A stretch of 64,000 bases of DNA from Streptosporangium oxazolinicum (GTDB lineage Bacteria > Actinomycetota > Actinomycetes > Streptosporangiales > Streptosporangiaceae): contig NZ_BAABAQ010000002.1 in the NCBI RefSeq assembly GCF_039537505.1, positions 744,001 through 808,000 on the forward strand, in the 5' to 3' direction. The notes under the pieces are model-generated. The model ran no database searches. It was given only the letters and a program-made list of their open reading frames with translations, and was not told the DNA's origin. This document shows positions 54,745 through 63,964 of this stretch, one piece after another; within the stretch, counting starts at the first letter, position 1, and every line of letters begins with the position of its first letter. A program made the position numbers and the translations under genes.

Positions 54745-55590
54745 ATGTCCTCTTCCGTCACCAACCGGCCGACCTCTCTCTACGGCGGCCAGGCTGGACG
54801 AAGGATCACCGTGCGCGACGTCGCCGCCGCCAAGGAGCGCGGCGAGCGGTGGCCGATGGTCACCGCGTACGACGCCATGACCGCCAGGGTCTTCGACGAG
54901 GCCGGAATCCCCGTGCTGCTCGTCGGCGACTCGGCCGCGATGGTCGTGTACGGGTACGACTCGACGCTGCCCGTGTCGGTGGACGATCTCATGCCCCTGA
55001 CGGCGGCCGTGGTCCGCGGCTCCTCCCGCGCGATGGTCGTGGCCGACCTGCCGTTCGGCTCCTACCAGTCCTCTCCCCAGCAGGCCCTGGAGACGGCCGC
55101 CCGCTTCATGAAGGAGGCCGGGGCCCACGCGGTCAAGCTGGAGGGCGGGCGGCGGGTGCTCCCCCAGGTCGAGGCGCTGGTCTCGGCCGGCATCCCGGTG
55201 ATGGCCCACCTGGGCCTGACCCCCCAGTCGGTCAACACCCTCGGCGGCTACCGCGTACAGGGCCGCGGCCAGTCGGGCGACGAGCTGATGGCCGACGCCA
55301 AGGACCTGGAGTACGCCGGCGCGTTCTCCGTGGTCCTGGAGTGCGTCCCCGCGGACCTGGCCGAGCGGGTCACCGCGTCCCTGTCGATCCCCACGATCGG
55401 CATCGGCGCCGGGCCGGGCACCGACGCGCAGGTCCTCGTCTGGCAGGACCTGATGGGCCTGACCGCCAGCCCCGCCAAGTTCGTCAAGAAGTACTTCGAC
55501 CTGGCCCACGAGATGGACAGGGCCGTGCGCAGCTTCGCCGACGAGGTGTCGACCGGCGCCTTCCCCGCCGCCGAGCACAGCTACCGCTGA
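54745..55590 (+). CDS. panB: 3-methyl-2-oxobutanoate hydroxymethyltransferase
   Basis: 281 aa, ATG with GGAGG 5 nt upstream; the ORF extends upstream without a ribosome site. PanB signatures: MVTAYDAMTARVFDEAG, LLVGDSAAMVVYGYD (Mg-binding), MAHLGLTPQSV, and IGIGAGPGTDAQVLVWQDLMGL. It makes ketopantoate from ketoisovalerate with methylene-THF, first committed step to pantothenate and CoA (and so to phosphopantetheine arms). Confidence 0.97.
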   Translation: MSSSVTNRPTSLYGGQAGRRITVRDVAAAKERGERWPMVTAYDAMTARVFDEAGIPVLLVGDSAAMVVYGYDSTLPVSVDDLMPLTAAVVRGSSRAMVVADLPFGSYQSSPQQALETAARFMKEAGAHAVKLEGGRRVLPQVEALVSAGIPVMAHLGLTPQSVNTLGGYRVQGRGQSGDELMADAKDLEYAGAFSVVLECVPADLAERVTASLSIPTIGIGAGPGTDAQVLVWQDLMGLTASPAKFVKKYFDLAHEMDRAVRSFADEVSTGAFPAAEHSYR

Positions 55591-55599
55591 CGCCGCGCC

Positions 55600-55624
55600 G
55601 CCGCCCCGGGGAGACCGGGGCGGC
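55600..55624. terminator. Bidirectional terminator
   Basis: gccgccccgg (55600-55609) and ccggggcggc (55615-55624): 10-bp perfect stem, 5-nt loop, between the convergent panB and PLP-enzyme genes. Confidence 0.75.
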
Positions 55625-55637
55625 TTCGCGCGAGGGA

Positions 55638-56549
55638 TCAGACGAGCGTGGCCGGATCGGTGTTGGCGCCGCACACGACGACGGCCACCCGCTCACCGGG
55701 AGCCGGGGTGTAGACGCCGGACAGCAGGGCCGCGTACGCCGCGGCGCCCGCGTACTCGGCGGCGACCCTGTGGTTCCGCCACAGCTCGCGCCGCGCCTCG
55801 ACGATGGCCTCGTCGGAGACCAGGAGACTCCGCACCCCGGCCGCGCTCGTGATCTCGAAGGCGATCTCACCCGCCCGGCTGGCGCCCAGGGCGTCGGCCC
55901 CCACCCCGGCGACCTCGACACCCACCGGCCCGCCCGCCTCCAGGGCCCGGTGCAGGGTCGGGATGAGCGCGGGCTCGACCGCGACCACGCGGGCACGGCC
56001 GCCGAGGGCGACGGTGATCCCCGCGACGAGCCCGCCGCCGCCGACCGCGACGACGACCGTGTCCACTCCCCCGGTCTGCTCCAGGATCTCCAGGCCGACC
56101 GTGCCCTGCCCCGCGACCACCTCGGCCTGGTCGTAGGCGTGGATGTCCAGGGCCCCGGTCTCGGCCGCGCGCTTGACCGACGCCTCGTACGCGTCGGCGT
56201 AGACGGCGCCGACCTGGGTCACCCGCGCGCCGAGCGCGCGCAGCCCGGCGACCTTCACCGGGCTGGCGACCGTCGGCACGAAGATCTCCGCCTGAACGCC
56301 GAGGTCGCGCGCCACGTACGCCACCGCCAGGCCGTGGTTGCCCCCGCTCGCCGCGATCAGCCCCGCCTCCGGGATCCCCTCGCAGGCCAGGGCGCGGTTG
56401 AAGCCTCCTCGCGCCTTGAACGACCCCGAGTGCTGCAGCCCCTCCAGTTTCAGGAACAGCCCCGGCGACACCTCGACCACCGGTGTGCGCAGGACATGTC
56501 CGGCGATGCGCTCGGCGGCCCGCTCCACGTCCCCGATCGACACGCTCAC
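55638..56549 (-). CDS. PLP-dependent threonine dehydratase/serine racemase-type enzyme
   Basis: 303 aa. Fold type II PLP enzyme: Lys45 in SGSFKARGGFN, SGGNHG (phosphate loop helper), VGGGGL glycine loop. No ACT regulatory domain, so a catabolic dehydratase, ammonia-lyase or racemase rather than biosynthetic IlvA. Substrate (Ser/Thr or related) cannot be fixed. Confidence 0.9.
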   Translation of the reverse strand: MSVSIGDVERAAERIAGHVLRTPVVEVSPGLFLKLEGLQHSGSFKARGGFNRALACEGIPEAGLIAASGGNHGLAVAYVARDLGVQAEIFVPTVASPVKVAGLRALGARVTQVGAVYADAYEASVKRAAETGALDIHAYDQAEVVAGQGTVGLEILEQTGGVDTVVVAVGGGGLVAGITVALGGRARVVAVEPALIPTLHRALEAGGPVGVEVAGVGADALGASRAGEIAFEITSAAGVRSLLVSDEAIVEARRELWRNHRVAAEYAGAAAYAALLSGVYTPAPGERVAVVVCGANTDPATLV

Positions 56550-56649
56550 GTGTGTTTCCTCCCCAGAAGTGATCCGGCGGACCGTCCGGCCTCGTGGACG
56601 GCCCCGCGCCTCGGGCGGGAGACACCGCGGATCGTGCCCCCCGGCGGCG

Positions 56650-57822
56650 TCAGGCGAGCGCCTGCTCGAAGTCGGCCCACAGGTCCTCGACGTGCTCGAT
56701 GCCGACCGCCACCCGCACGGTACCCTCGCCGATCCCGTGCCGGGCGAGCTCCTCGGCCGTCAGGGAACGGTGGGAGGTGGTCGCGGGATGCAGGATGAGC
56801 GTCTCGACGCCGCCGAGGGACGGGGCCAGCAGGGCCAGCTTCACCGAGCTCATGAACCGCTCTCCCGCCTCCCGCCCACCGACCAGGTCGAAGGAGAAGA
56901 CTCCCCCGAAGTCGGGCAGGAGCTTGGCCGCCAGCTCGTACGAGGGATGCGAGGGCAGTCCCGGCCAGTGCACGACGGAGACGGCGGGGTGGGCGTTCAG
57001 GCGGGTGGCCAGCTCGCGGGTGTTGGCACAGTGGCGCTCCATCCGCAGCGGCAGCGTCTGGATGCCGCGCAGGGTGAGCCAGGCGGCGAACGGGTCCGCG
57101 GTGGTGCCCAGCTTGACGGTGAAGGACCACACCTTGCGGTAGAGCTCGTCGGAGGCGAAGACGGCGATCCCGCCGAGCACGTCGGTGTGCCCGCTCAGGT
57201 ACTTGGTCGTGGAGTGCACCACGATGTCGGCGCCGTGCTCGATCGGCCTGCACAGGATCGGGGAGGCGAAGGTGTTGTCGACCACGGAGATCAGTCCGGC
57301 CTCGCGGGCCGCGGCGCACATGCCCGGCAGGTCGGCGACCTGGGTCACCGGGTTGGCGATGGTCTCCAGGTAGACGAGCTTCGTCTCCGGCCGCACGGCC
57401 GCGCGCAACGCCGCCGGGTCGTCCTCGGGGACGTAGGAGACCTCGATCCGGAACCGCCCCGCCAGGTCGTTGATCATCGAGGCGGTGCCGCCGTAGAGCG
57501 GCTTCTGCGCGATCAGGTGGTCACCGGGCTCCAGCAGCCCGAGCAGCACGGAGTTGATGGCGCCCATCCCGGAGCCGGTGGCCACCGCGCCGACCCCGCC
57601 CTCCAGCCCGGCGACGGCCTCCTCGAGGGAGCGGACCGTCGGGTTCGACAGCCGCCCGTAGACGAAGGCTCCGTCCGGGCGGCCCATCCCGTCGGCGAAG
57701 ACGGCCGGGTCGTCGAAGACGAATCCGGAGGTCTGGTAGAGCGGCACCGTGATGGAGCGGCTGCCGTTCAGGGGCGGTTGGGGCAGGTGAACGGTACGGG
57801 TCTCCGGACGAAAATCAGTCAT
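56650..57822 (-). CDS. Cys/Met metabolism PLP-dependent enzyme (cystathionine gamma-synthase/lyase family)
   Basis: 390 aa. Fold type I with Lys207 in VHSTTKYLSGH, and YGRLSNPTVRSLEEAVAGLEGG near the start. The residue matching the catalytic Cys of methionine gamma-lyase is Gly (PLYGGT), favouring a gamma-synthase or gamma-lyase of cystathionine-like substrates over MGL. No ribosome site is obvious before the ATG. Confidence 0.9.
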   Translation of the reverse strand: MTDFRPETRTVHLPQPPLNGSRSITVPLYQTSGFVFDDPAVFADGMGRPDGAFVYGRLSNPTVRSLEEAVAGLEGGVGAVATGSGMGAINSVLLGLLEPGDHLIAQKPLYGGTASMINDLAGRFRIEVSYVPEDDPAALRAAVRPETKLVYLETIANPVTQVADLPGMCAAAREAGLISVVDNTFASPILCRPIEHGADIVVHSTTKYLSGHTDVLGGIAVFASDELYRKVWSFTVKLGTTADPFAAWLTLRGIQTLPLRMERHCANTRELATRLNAHPAVSVVHWPGLPSHPSYELAAKLLPDFGGVFSFDLVGGREAGERFMSSVKLALLAPSLGGVETLILHPATTSHRSLTAEELARHGIGEGTVRVAVGIEHVEDLWADFEQALA

Positions 57823-57942
57823 ACGTCAAGGATGTCCGGTTAGCGAGCTACTTGTCAGATCCAATCGGGCAAGATTGGCCCGGCTTGGAGACCGGATCCC
57901 GCCAACCGTCCCCGTATTCGCGGCCACCGAGCCGACGATTCA

Positions 57943-58608
57943 CTAGACGTCGGTGACGCGCAGTCCCGCGTGGGCCTTGTAGCGGCGGTTGATCGAGATG
58001 AGGTTCGCGGTCAGCGCCTCGACCTGGTGGGCGTTGCGCAGACGGCCCGCGTACACACCGCGCACGCCGGGAATCCGGCCCGCCAGCGCCTGGACCGTGT
58101 CGGCGGCCTCGCGGTCGTCCCCCAGCACGAGCACGTCCAGGGCGATCTCCTCGACCTCGGGATCCAGCAGCAGGACGGCCGAGACGTGGTGGAACGCGGC
58201 GACCACGCGGCTGTCGGGCAGGACGGCGGCTGCCTGCTGGGCGGCGCTGCCCTCCTCGACCGCGAGCGCGTACGCGCCCTGCTTGTCGAAGCCGAGCGGG
58301 TTGACGCAGTCGATGACGATCTTTCCGGCCAGCTCGGAGCGGAGGGACTCCAGCGTGGAGCGGTGCCCGTCCCAGGGAATGGCCACGATCACCACGTCGG
58401 CCTCCGCCGCCACGGCCGCGTTGTCCGCGCCGCGCACCGATCCGTCGACGCCCTCCGCCGCCGCCCGAGCCCGTTCCGCGCTCCGCGAGCCGATCAGCAC
58501 GGTGTGCCCGGCGAGGGCGAACCTCCGGGCCAGGCCCCTGCCCTGATCACCGGTCCCGCCCAGGATCCCGATCGAGATCCCGCTCACATCCGGAATGTCA
58601 GTGCTCAC
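57943..58608 (-). CDS. npdG: NADPH-dependent F420 reductase
   Basis: 221 aa. N-terminal NADP motif ILGGTGDQGRGLARRFA, GSRS that fits the 2'-phosphate, VVIVAIPWDGH, and VAAFHHVSAVLL of the F420-binding half. Transfers hydride between NADPH and F420, which would supply reduced F420 for LLM enzymes such as the one at 28926. Confidence 0.93.
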   Translation of the reverse strand: MSTDIPDVSGISIGILGGTGDQGRGLARRFALAGHTVLIGSRSAERARAAAEGVDGSVRGADNAAVAAEADVVIVAIPWDGHRSTLESLRSELAGKIVIDCVNPLGFDKQGAYALAVEEGSAAQQAAAVLPDSRVVAAFHHVSAVLLLDPEVEEIALDVLVLGDDREAADTVQALAGRIPGVRGVYAGRLRNAHQVEALTANLISINRRYKAHAGLRVTDV

Positions 58609-58731
58609 TCACCGCTCCTCATCGTCCCCCGGTCGCTCAAGGCCGGACTTCATCGACCATATCGCCTGTCCCGATCATCTCAGGGGCGCGTTTCCAGGAT
58701 CGGCGTGGGGTGTCTGGGGCACGATGGTGCG

Positions 58732-59310
58732 ATGGACGCTGGATCGGTGACGCTGCTGCGCGAGATCCTCGCTTCGACCGGCTGGATCGAGCGGACCCGC
58801 GAGCTGGGTCTCGCCCTCCGCGCGACGCGCTCCCCCGGTGGGCTGCTGGTGGTCGGCACGCCCCAGGAGGAGCCCTGGCACCTGACCGCGCACCTGAGTG
58901 ACGAGGCCAGGTTCGCCGGGCTGCCCCAGCTCGCCCCGACACTGGTCCGCTGGGCGCCCGCCCCCGGGGCGCCCGCGCACCTGCGGGTCGGGCTGGAGCG
59001 GATCGAGCGGGCCGGGCGGGGCGAGACGCTGTTCGTGGTGGCCGAGGAGCGCGCCCCCGAGACGCTGCTGGAACGGGTGAGCGACGCCCGCAGGACCGGT
59101 ACGACGATCCTGGCCCTGGACGGCGGTGACCCGGACCTGGCGGGTCTGGCCCACGACGCGCTGACGGTGCCCGAGCGGGCGCCGTTCTCCTTCGACGGGG
59201 CCCAGCACCTGGTGAGCATGGCCGCGGGCGAGACCGGGCGCCGTCCCGGCCTGCGCGACCGCCTGGCCGGGCTGCTGGAGCGGATCAGCGGCCCGAGGGT
59301 CGCCGACTAG
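58732..59310 (+). CDS. Conserved hypothetical actinobacterial protein
   Basis: 192 aa from ATG 58732. Soluble, no TM. Opens VTLLREILASTGWIERTRELGLALRATRS; a possible Rossmann-like core follows (LLVVGTPQEEPWHL, ETLFVVAEER, TTILALDGGDPDL). No catalytic motif recognised. Divergent from npdG. Confidence 0.75.
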   Translation: MDAGSVTLLREILASTGWIERTRELGLALRATRSPGGLLVVGTPQEEPWHLTAHLSDEARFAGLPQLAPTLVRWAPAPGAPAHLRVGLERIERAGRGETLFVVAEERAPETLLERVSDARRTGTTILALDGGDPDLAGLAHDALTVPERAPFSFDGAQHLVSMAAGETGRRPGLRDRLAGLLERISGPRVAD

Positions 59311-59490
59311 CCCCGCGGATCACCGGCCGGTGCCGCGGGATCGACGACCCCCCGCCCCGCGGTGAGCGGCCCGCGCACCCGCCGCCGCCCGGCGGCGGGT
59401 TCCGCCTCCACGCCGCGCCGCCGACCGGCTTAGGGATCTTCCCCGTCCGCGCGTACGCCGTCGTGGACGGCCGGCGACCGGCCGGTGACC

Positions 59491-59673
59491 TCAGTCGTCC
59501 CCGTCCCAGGCGCGGTCGCCCCTCTTCCACTCCTCGTTCCTGTCGGCCGCGGTCTTCAGCGCGTCGGCCGCGGCCTCGCGCGTCGGGTACGGCCCCATCC
59601 GGTCCTTGTTCGGGCACCCCTCGTCGGGTTCGACGGCCATGTGCGTCAGGCAGAACCACCATTGGTCACTCAT
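59491..59673 (-). CDS. Small conserved protein beside map
   Basis: 60 aa from ATG 59673. WWFCLTHMAVEPDEGCPNKDR then a GPYPTREAAADALKTA helix and an acidic tail. Two Cys and two His in the first 25 residues could form a metal site. I recall similar small proteins next to map in other actinomycetes; function unknown. The divergent gap to map is only 44 bp. Confidence 0.75.
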   Translation of the reverse strand: MSDQWWFCLTHMAVEPDEGCPNKDRMGPYPTREAAADALKTAADRNEEWKRGDRAWDGDD

Positions 59674-59717
59674 GCGGCAATCCTGCCCAGGGAGAAGCAC
59701 AACTAGACTGTCGGACC

Positions 59718-60566
59718 ATGACGACACTGCTCCAGCCCGGACGGATCTCTCCCCTCCGCAAGGTGCCCTCTCACATCCAGCGGCCGGAGTACGTCGGGAG
59801 GAAATCCCCGAAGACCGGTGAGGCCGACGTCAAGACCCCCGAGATCATCGAGCGCATGCGGGTCGCGGGCAAGCTGGCGGCCCAGGCGCTCGAAGAGGTC
59901 GGCAGGCACGTGGCACCCGGCGTCACCACCGACGAGCTCGACCGGATCGGCCACGAGTTCCTCTGCGACCGGGGCGCCTATCCCAGCACGCTCGGCTACC
60001 GGGGATACCCCAAGTCGCTGTGCACCTCGATCAACGAGGTGATCTGCCACGGCATCCCCGACGACACCGTGCTGCGCGACGGCGACATCGTCAACATCGA
60101 CATCACCGCCTTCATCGGCGGCGTGCACGGCGACACCGACGCCACCTTCCTGGTCGGCGACGTGGACGAGGAGTCGCGCCTGCTGGTCGAGCGCACCCGC
60201 GAGGCCACCAACCGCGCCATCAAGGCCATCGCCCCCGGCCGCCAGCTCAACGTGGCCGGTCGCGTGATCGAGGCCTACGCCAAGCGGTTCGGCTACGGCG
60301 TGGTCCGCGACTTCACCGGCCACGGCATCGGCACCACGTTCCACTCGGGCCTGATCGTCCCCCACTACGACGACCCGTCACTCGCGGTCACGCTGGAGCC
60401 GGGCATGACGTTCACGATCGAGCCCATGCTGACGCTCGGCACCATCGACTACGACATCTGGCCCGACGGCTGGACCGCCGTCACCAAGGACCGCATGCGG
60501 ACCGCCCAGTTCGAGCACACCATCCTGGTGACCGAGACCGGCCACGAGATCCTGACACTTCCCTGA
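59718..60566 (+). CDS. map: Type I methionine aminopeptidase
   Basis: 282 aa. Metal ligands in DIVNIDITAF, GDTDATF, FTGHGIG, TIEPML and FEHTILVT; an N-terminal extension of about 40 residues (LQPGRISPLRKVPSHIQRP) as in the longer actinobacterial MetAP. A TAGACT (59704-59709) ends 8 bp before the ATG and no ribosome site is visible, so the mRNA may be leaderless. Removes initiator Met. Confidence 0.96.
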   Translation: MTTLLQPGRISPLRKVPSHIQRPEYVGRKSPKTGEADVKTPEIIERMRVAGKLAAQALEEVGRHVAPGVTTDELDRIGHEFLCDRGAYPSTLGYRGYPKSLCTSINEVICHGIPDDTVLRDGDIVNIDITAFIGGVHGDTDATFLVGDVDEESRLLVERTREATNRAIKAIAPGRQLNVAGRVIEAYAKRFGYGVVRDFTGHGIGTTFHSGLIVPHYDDPSLAVTLEPGMTFTIEPMLTLGTIDYDIWPDGWTAVTKDRMRTAQFEHTILVTETGHEILTLP

Positions 60567-60717
60567 GCCCCGGCCCGGGATCCCTCCCCCTGGGTGACGA
60601 CTGGGCGACGACCGGACGCCCCTGACCTGGGACGACGACCCGAGACCCCGCTCCGGGTCGACCGCGGGATCCGCTGCCCTCCCCGCGCCGCTCCCGTCGG
60701 TGACCGTCAGGTCGCGG

Positions 60718-61131
60718 CTAGTCCTGGCGGGGCACCACGCCGGTGACGGTGGTTCCCTCGCCGGGAACGCCGTTGACGCCGAGCGTACCGCCGAGCTGTT
60801 CGAAGTGGGCGCGCATGGCGGCGACCCCCCGGCCCTCCGCCTCCCCGAAGAAGCCGACACCGTTGTCACTCACCGTCATCCGCAGGCCGGCACGCCCGAA
60901 GGTGACGGCGACGGAGACGACGCGGGCACGGCTGTGCCGCTCGACGTTGGCCAGCGCCTCCCCGAGCGCGGCCAGCACGGCTCTGGCGACCCTGGACGGG
61001 ACGTCCTGGGCGGGCAGTGCCCAGATCTCGACGATGATCCCGGTGCGCTCGGCCCATTCGGTGAGATGCTCTTCGAGCGCCTGGGCCAGGCTCCGGCTCC
61101 TGCCCTCACGTACGCGCACTTCCTCGGACAC
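60718..61131 (-). CDS. Stand-alone HATPase_c protein (histidine-kinase-like ATPase)
   Basis: 137 aa. Only the ATP-binding half of a NarL-type kinase: N-box EALANVERHS (Asn62), DNGVG (89-93), GRGVAAMRAHFEQLGG and GEGTTVTG. No HisKA_3 helix, sensor or TM. Such proteins act as kinase fragments or anti-sigma-like ATPases; no regulator gene is adjacent. Confidence 0.85.
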   Translation of the reverse strand: MSEEVRVREGRSRSLAQALEEHLTEWAERTGIIVEIWALPAQDVPSRVARAVLAALGEALANVERHSRARVVSVAVTFGRAGLRMTVSDNGVGFFGEAEGRGVAAMRAHFEQLGGTLGVNGVPGEGTTVTGVVPRQD

Positions 61132-61233
61132 TGCTCAACCTTCCTGATGCACATTGCAGCCACCGGCCCCCCGACCGGATGGTGGCTGGGCGTGGCGCGC
61201 GATGACGAAGCGCTGCACCCGCTGCGGTGAGCA

Positions 61234-61282
61234 CGAGCCCCCTGAAATACAGGCTACCGGGAGGTATCCCTGAGGGGGCTCG
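61234..61282 (-). terminator. Hairpin after the copC-ctaG operon
   Basis: cgagccccct (61234-61243) and agggggctcg (61273-61282) form a 10-bp stem; inside, atac (61247-61250) and gtat can extend pairing. 25 bp past the CopD/CtaG stop. The structured loop is longer than in a usual terminator. Confidence 0.55.
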
Positions 61283-61307
61283 AAGATAGAAGGCCGTAGC
61301 TGTCCGG

Positions 61308-63350
61308 CTACTCCGCGCCGTCTCGCCTGTTGAGTTTGGCCAGGTAGTCATTATAGGCGTCGAGCTGGGCGTCACCACTGCCGCCGTCGCGGGCCGCGGC
61401 GGCGTCGGCGCGGCGATCGGCGCGGCGGGCCACGCGATCGTCGTCGCGCCACCACTGGAAGGCCAGCGCGAGGAGCACCACGAGGGTCGGGATCTCGCCG
61501 AACGCCCAGGCGATGGCGCCACCGGTCTGCTGGTCCTCGACCGCGGACGCGCCCCAGGTGCGGCCGAGCTGGTCGTACCAGTCGGAGGCCAGCACGGTGG
61601 TCATGCTCATCAGCGCGATGCCGAAGAACGCGTGGAACGGCATGGTCACGAACAGCAGGATGAGCCGGGCCACGTGCGGCAGCCGGTAGGGGGCGGGATC
61701 GACGCCGATGATCACCCAGAAGAACAGGGTGCCGCTGAGCAGGAAGTGCACCGTCATCACGATGTGGCCGAGGTGCTCCTCCATCGCGGCGGCGAACAAC
61801 GGCGTGAAGTACAGCGCGTAGGTGGAGACGATGAAGATCGCGGTGGCGATCGCCGGATGGGCGATGAAGCGGACGAACCTGCTGTGCAGGATCGTCGTCA
61901 GCCACTCCCGGGGCCCCCGGTCGCCCCTGCGGGCGGCGGGCCGCAGGGCGCGCAGGGCCAGGGTGACGGGCGCGCCGAGCACGAGGAAGATCGGCACCAT
62001 CATCGACAGCGTCATGTGCTCGGCCATGTGCGCGCTGAACAGCACCTTGGCGTAGCGGGCGACGCCGCTCTGGGTGGCGATCAGCAGGATCAGCACGCCG
62101 GTGAACCAGGCGGCCGTGCGGCCCTTGGACCAGGCGTCGCCGCGCCGGGCGAGCCGGACGACACCGGCGAGGTAGAGGCCGGCCAGCAGGGCGATGAGCG
62201 TGCCGGAGAACAGGTCGAACCACCACAGCGAGGCCAGGTTGGCGAGCGAGATCTCCGGCGGCATGGTGTAGCCGAGCACCTCGAAGGCCCGATCGACGGG
62301 CAGGACCGCCGGGGGCGGCGCGGTGCGGGACAGCGCGACGGCGAGCCCGACGGCCGCGAACATGACGACGATCTCGCCGGTGGCGAAGCGGAGGAACGTA
62401 CCGGACCCGCCCGCCGCGAGCAGCGGCAGGGTCCGCCTGCGGTGCCACCAGCCGACGGCGCCGAGCAGCGCGAACGCGACGGTCTTGGCCAGCAGCAGCA
62501 GGCCGTAGGCGGAGGTGAACAGCTCCGAGAGCGCGCTGAGCCTGGCCATCACGCTGAACAGGCCGGACAGCCCCACCCCGACGAAGCACCACAGCGCCAG
62601 GGCCGAGAACCGGGCGGCGGCGATCTCCAGGTGCGGCTGACGGCGCAGCGCGTGCACGCAGAGCACGCCGAGGCCGCCCACCCAGAGCGCGAGGACGACC
62701 AGGTGGACGGCGACGCCCGTGGTGGCCAGGTCGTGGTTGGGCGAGGAGGCGGAGTGGCCGGTCAGCGCGGGCGGGAGCATGGTGGCCAGGGCGAGGACCA
62801 GCAGGCCGCCGGCCGCGCCGGCGGTGATCGCACCACGGGCGAAGAGCGCGATCGCGACCGAGAACAGCACGACCAGGGTGAGCGCGATGCCCTGGGAGAC
62901 CTGGCTGGCGAAGCTGGTGAGCTCGTCGCCGCCGAGCACGTCGGCCACCGGCAGCCCGAGCGCCTCCGAGAGGCTGAACACCATCGTGGCGGCGGCGGCC
63001 CCGGCCCAGACGAGGGCGATCCAGGAGGCGGCCTTGACGTAGCCGAGGGCGGATTTGCCCAGCAGGCCCTTGTCGTTGGGGAGCAGGAACGCGGCGGCCA
63101 GGAGCGTGCCGACGGTGAGCACGCCCGCCGCGTCCATCGCCAGCTTCGCCAGCGGCAGACCCCAGCGGGTGAAGGAGCCCTGGTCGGGCAGGCCGGGGAT
63201 GATGCGCGGGCTCGCGGCACCTCCGGCGATCATGGCGATCACCAGGGCGGCGACGGCCGCCGCCGCGCCCGCGAGGGCGAGCTTCACGGCCCGGCCGTTC
63301 TCCGGCGCCTCGACCTGTGCCGCCTGCGCGGTCCGCACGGGTTTGCTCAT
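61308..63350 (-). CDS. CopD-CtaG fusion membrane protein (copper/cytochrome oxidase assembly)
   Basis: 680 aa from ATG 63350 with AGGAAGCG 6 nt upstream; overlaps the copC stop as ATGA. Residues about 20-330 are a CopD-like multi-TM copper transport domain; about 360-640 the caa3-type CtaG domain (SAHMAEHMTLSMMVPIFLVLG, FTPLFAAAMEEHLGH, MPFHAFFGIALMSM), rich in membrane His/Met for Cu. Expected to import or deliver copper for cytochrome c oxidase assembly. Confidence 0.92.
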   Translation of the reverse strand: MSKPVRTAQAAQVEAPENGRAVKLALAGAAAAVAALVIAMIAGGAASPRIIPGLPDQGSFTRWGLPLAKLAMDAAGVLTVGTLLAAAFLLPNDKGLLGKSALGYVKAASWIALVWAGAAAATMVFSLSEALGLPVADVLGGDELTSFASQVSQGIALTLVVLFSVAIALFARGAITAGAAGGLLVLALATMLPPALTGHSASSPNHDLATTGVAVHLVVLALWVGGLGVLCVHALRRQPHLEIAAARFSALALWCFVGVGLSGLFSVMARLSALSELFTSAYGLLLLAKTVAFALLGAVGWWHRRRTLPLLAAGGSGTFLRFATGEIVVMFAAVGLAVALSRTAPPPAVLPVDRAFEVLGYTMPPEISLANLASLWWFDLFSGTLIALLAGLYLAGVVRLARRGDAWSKGRTAAWFTGVLILLIATQSGVARYAKVLFSAHMAEHMTLSMMVPIFLVLGAPVTLALRALRPAARRGDRGPREWLTTILHSRFVRFIAHPAIATAIFIVSTYALYFTPLFAAAMEEHLGHIVMTVHFLLSGTLFFWVIIGVDPAPYRLPHVARLILLFVTMPFHAFFGIALMSMTTVLASDWYDQLGRTWGASAVEDQQTGGAIAWAFGEIPTLVVLLALAFQWWRDDDRVARRADRRADAAAARDGGSGDAQLDAYNDYLAKLNRRDGAE

Positions 63351-63964
63351 GACCGCTTCCTGCCGCGCATGCTGAAGAACAGGCCGATGCCGATGCCGGT
63401 CAGGCCGCCGACGACGATCCACATCCAGCCTGGCACGCCTCCCGAGGAGCCCGGTTCCCCGGACTCCCCGGCCGCGGCGGCCGGGCTAAGCGTGGCGATC
63501 GGCGTGCTCGCGGCCGGTGTGCTCGCGGCCGGGTCGCTCCCGGCGGCCGTGCTCCCGGTGGGCTCGGGAGACGCCGTGGAGGGCGACGGGGAGGGATCGG
63601 CGGAGCCGAGCAGGGTGAAGGGGATCTCCCCCTCGATCGGGTGGCCGTCGGAGGAGACCACGCGGTAGGCGATGACGTACTCGCCGGGAGGGAGATCTCC
63701 CTTGACCTTCTGGGTCACCACGGGGCCGTCGACGGCGGGCTTGCCGTCCTGGTGGGTCTCGTCTCCGGAACGCACGACGACGTTCGGGAAGCGCACCGTG
63801 GCGCTGAACGTCAGCTTCACCTCCTCCAGGCTCTCGACCTTCGCTCCCTTGGCCGGGTCACTGCTCTTGAGCCGGTCGTGGGCGAGGGCGGGCGAGGCGA
63901 AGGCCGTGCCGAGAACGAGGGCGGCGAGAAGCGCGAGGGCGACCGCGACAGGGGAAGTCTTCAT
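63347..63964 (-). CDS. copC: CopC-type copper-binding protein, membrane-anchored
   Basis: 205 aa from ATG 63964 (a GTG 3 codons upstream is possible). Sec signal 1-26 ending ALA, so the mature protein begins with His27 (HDRLKSSDP), the N-terminal Cu ligand of CopC; Asp104-Gly-His106-Pro completes the Cu(II) site. A Ser/Pro/Ala linker leads to a C-terminal TM helix (about 180-198) with a basic tail. Handles copper outside the membrane and passes it to the CopD-CtaG protein of the same operon. Confidence 0.94.
   Translation of the reverse strand: MKTSPVAVALALLAALVLGTAFASPALAHDRLKSSDPAKGAKVESLEEVKLTFSATVRFPNVVVRSGDETHQDGKPAVDGPVVTQKVKGDLPPGEYVIAYRVVSSDGHPIEGEIPFTLLGSADPSPSPSTASPEPTGSTAAGSDPAASTPAASTPIATLSPAAAAGESGEPGSSGGVPGWMWIVVGGLTGIGIGLFFSMRGRKRS

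Noticed and set aside
60840..61131. HATPase protein as an end-truncated two-component kinase
   Set aside because: No remnant of the HisKA_3 helix or membrane domain can be read upstream; the gene has its own start.
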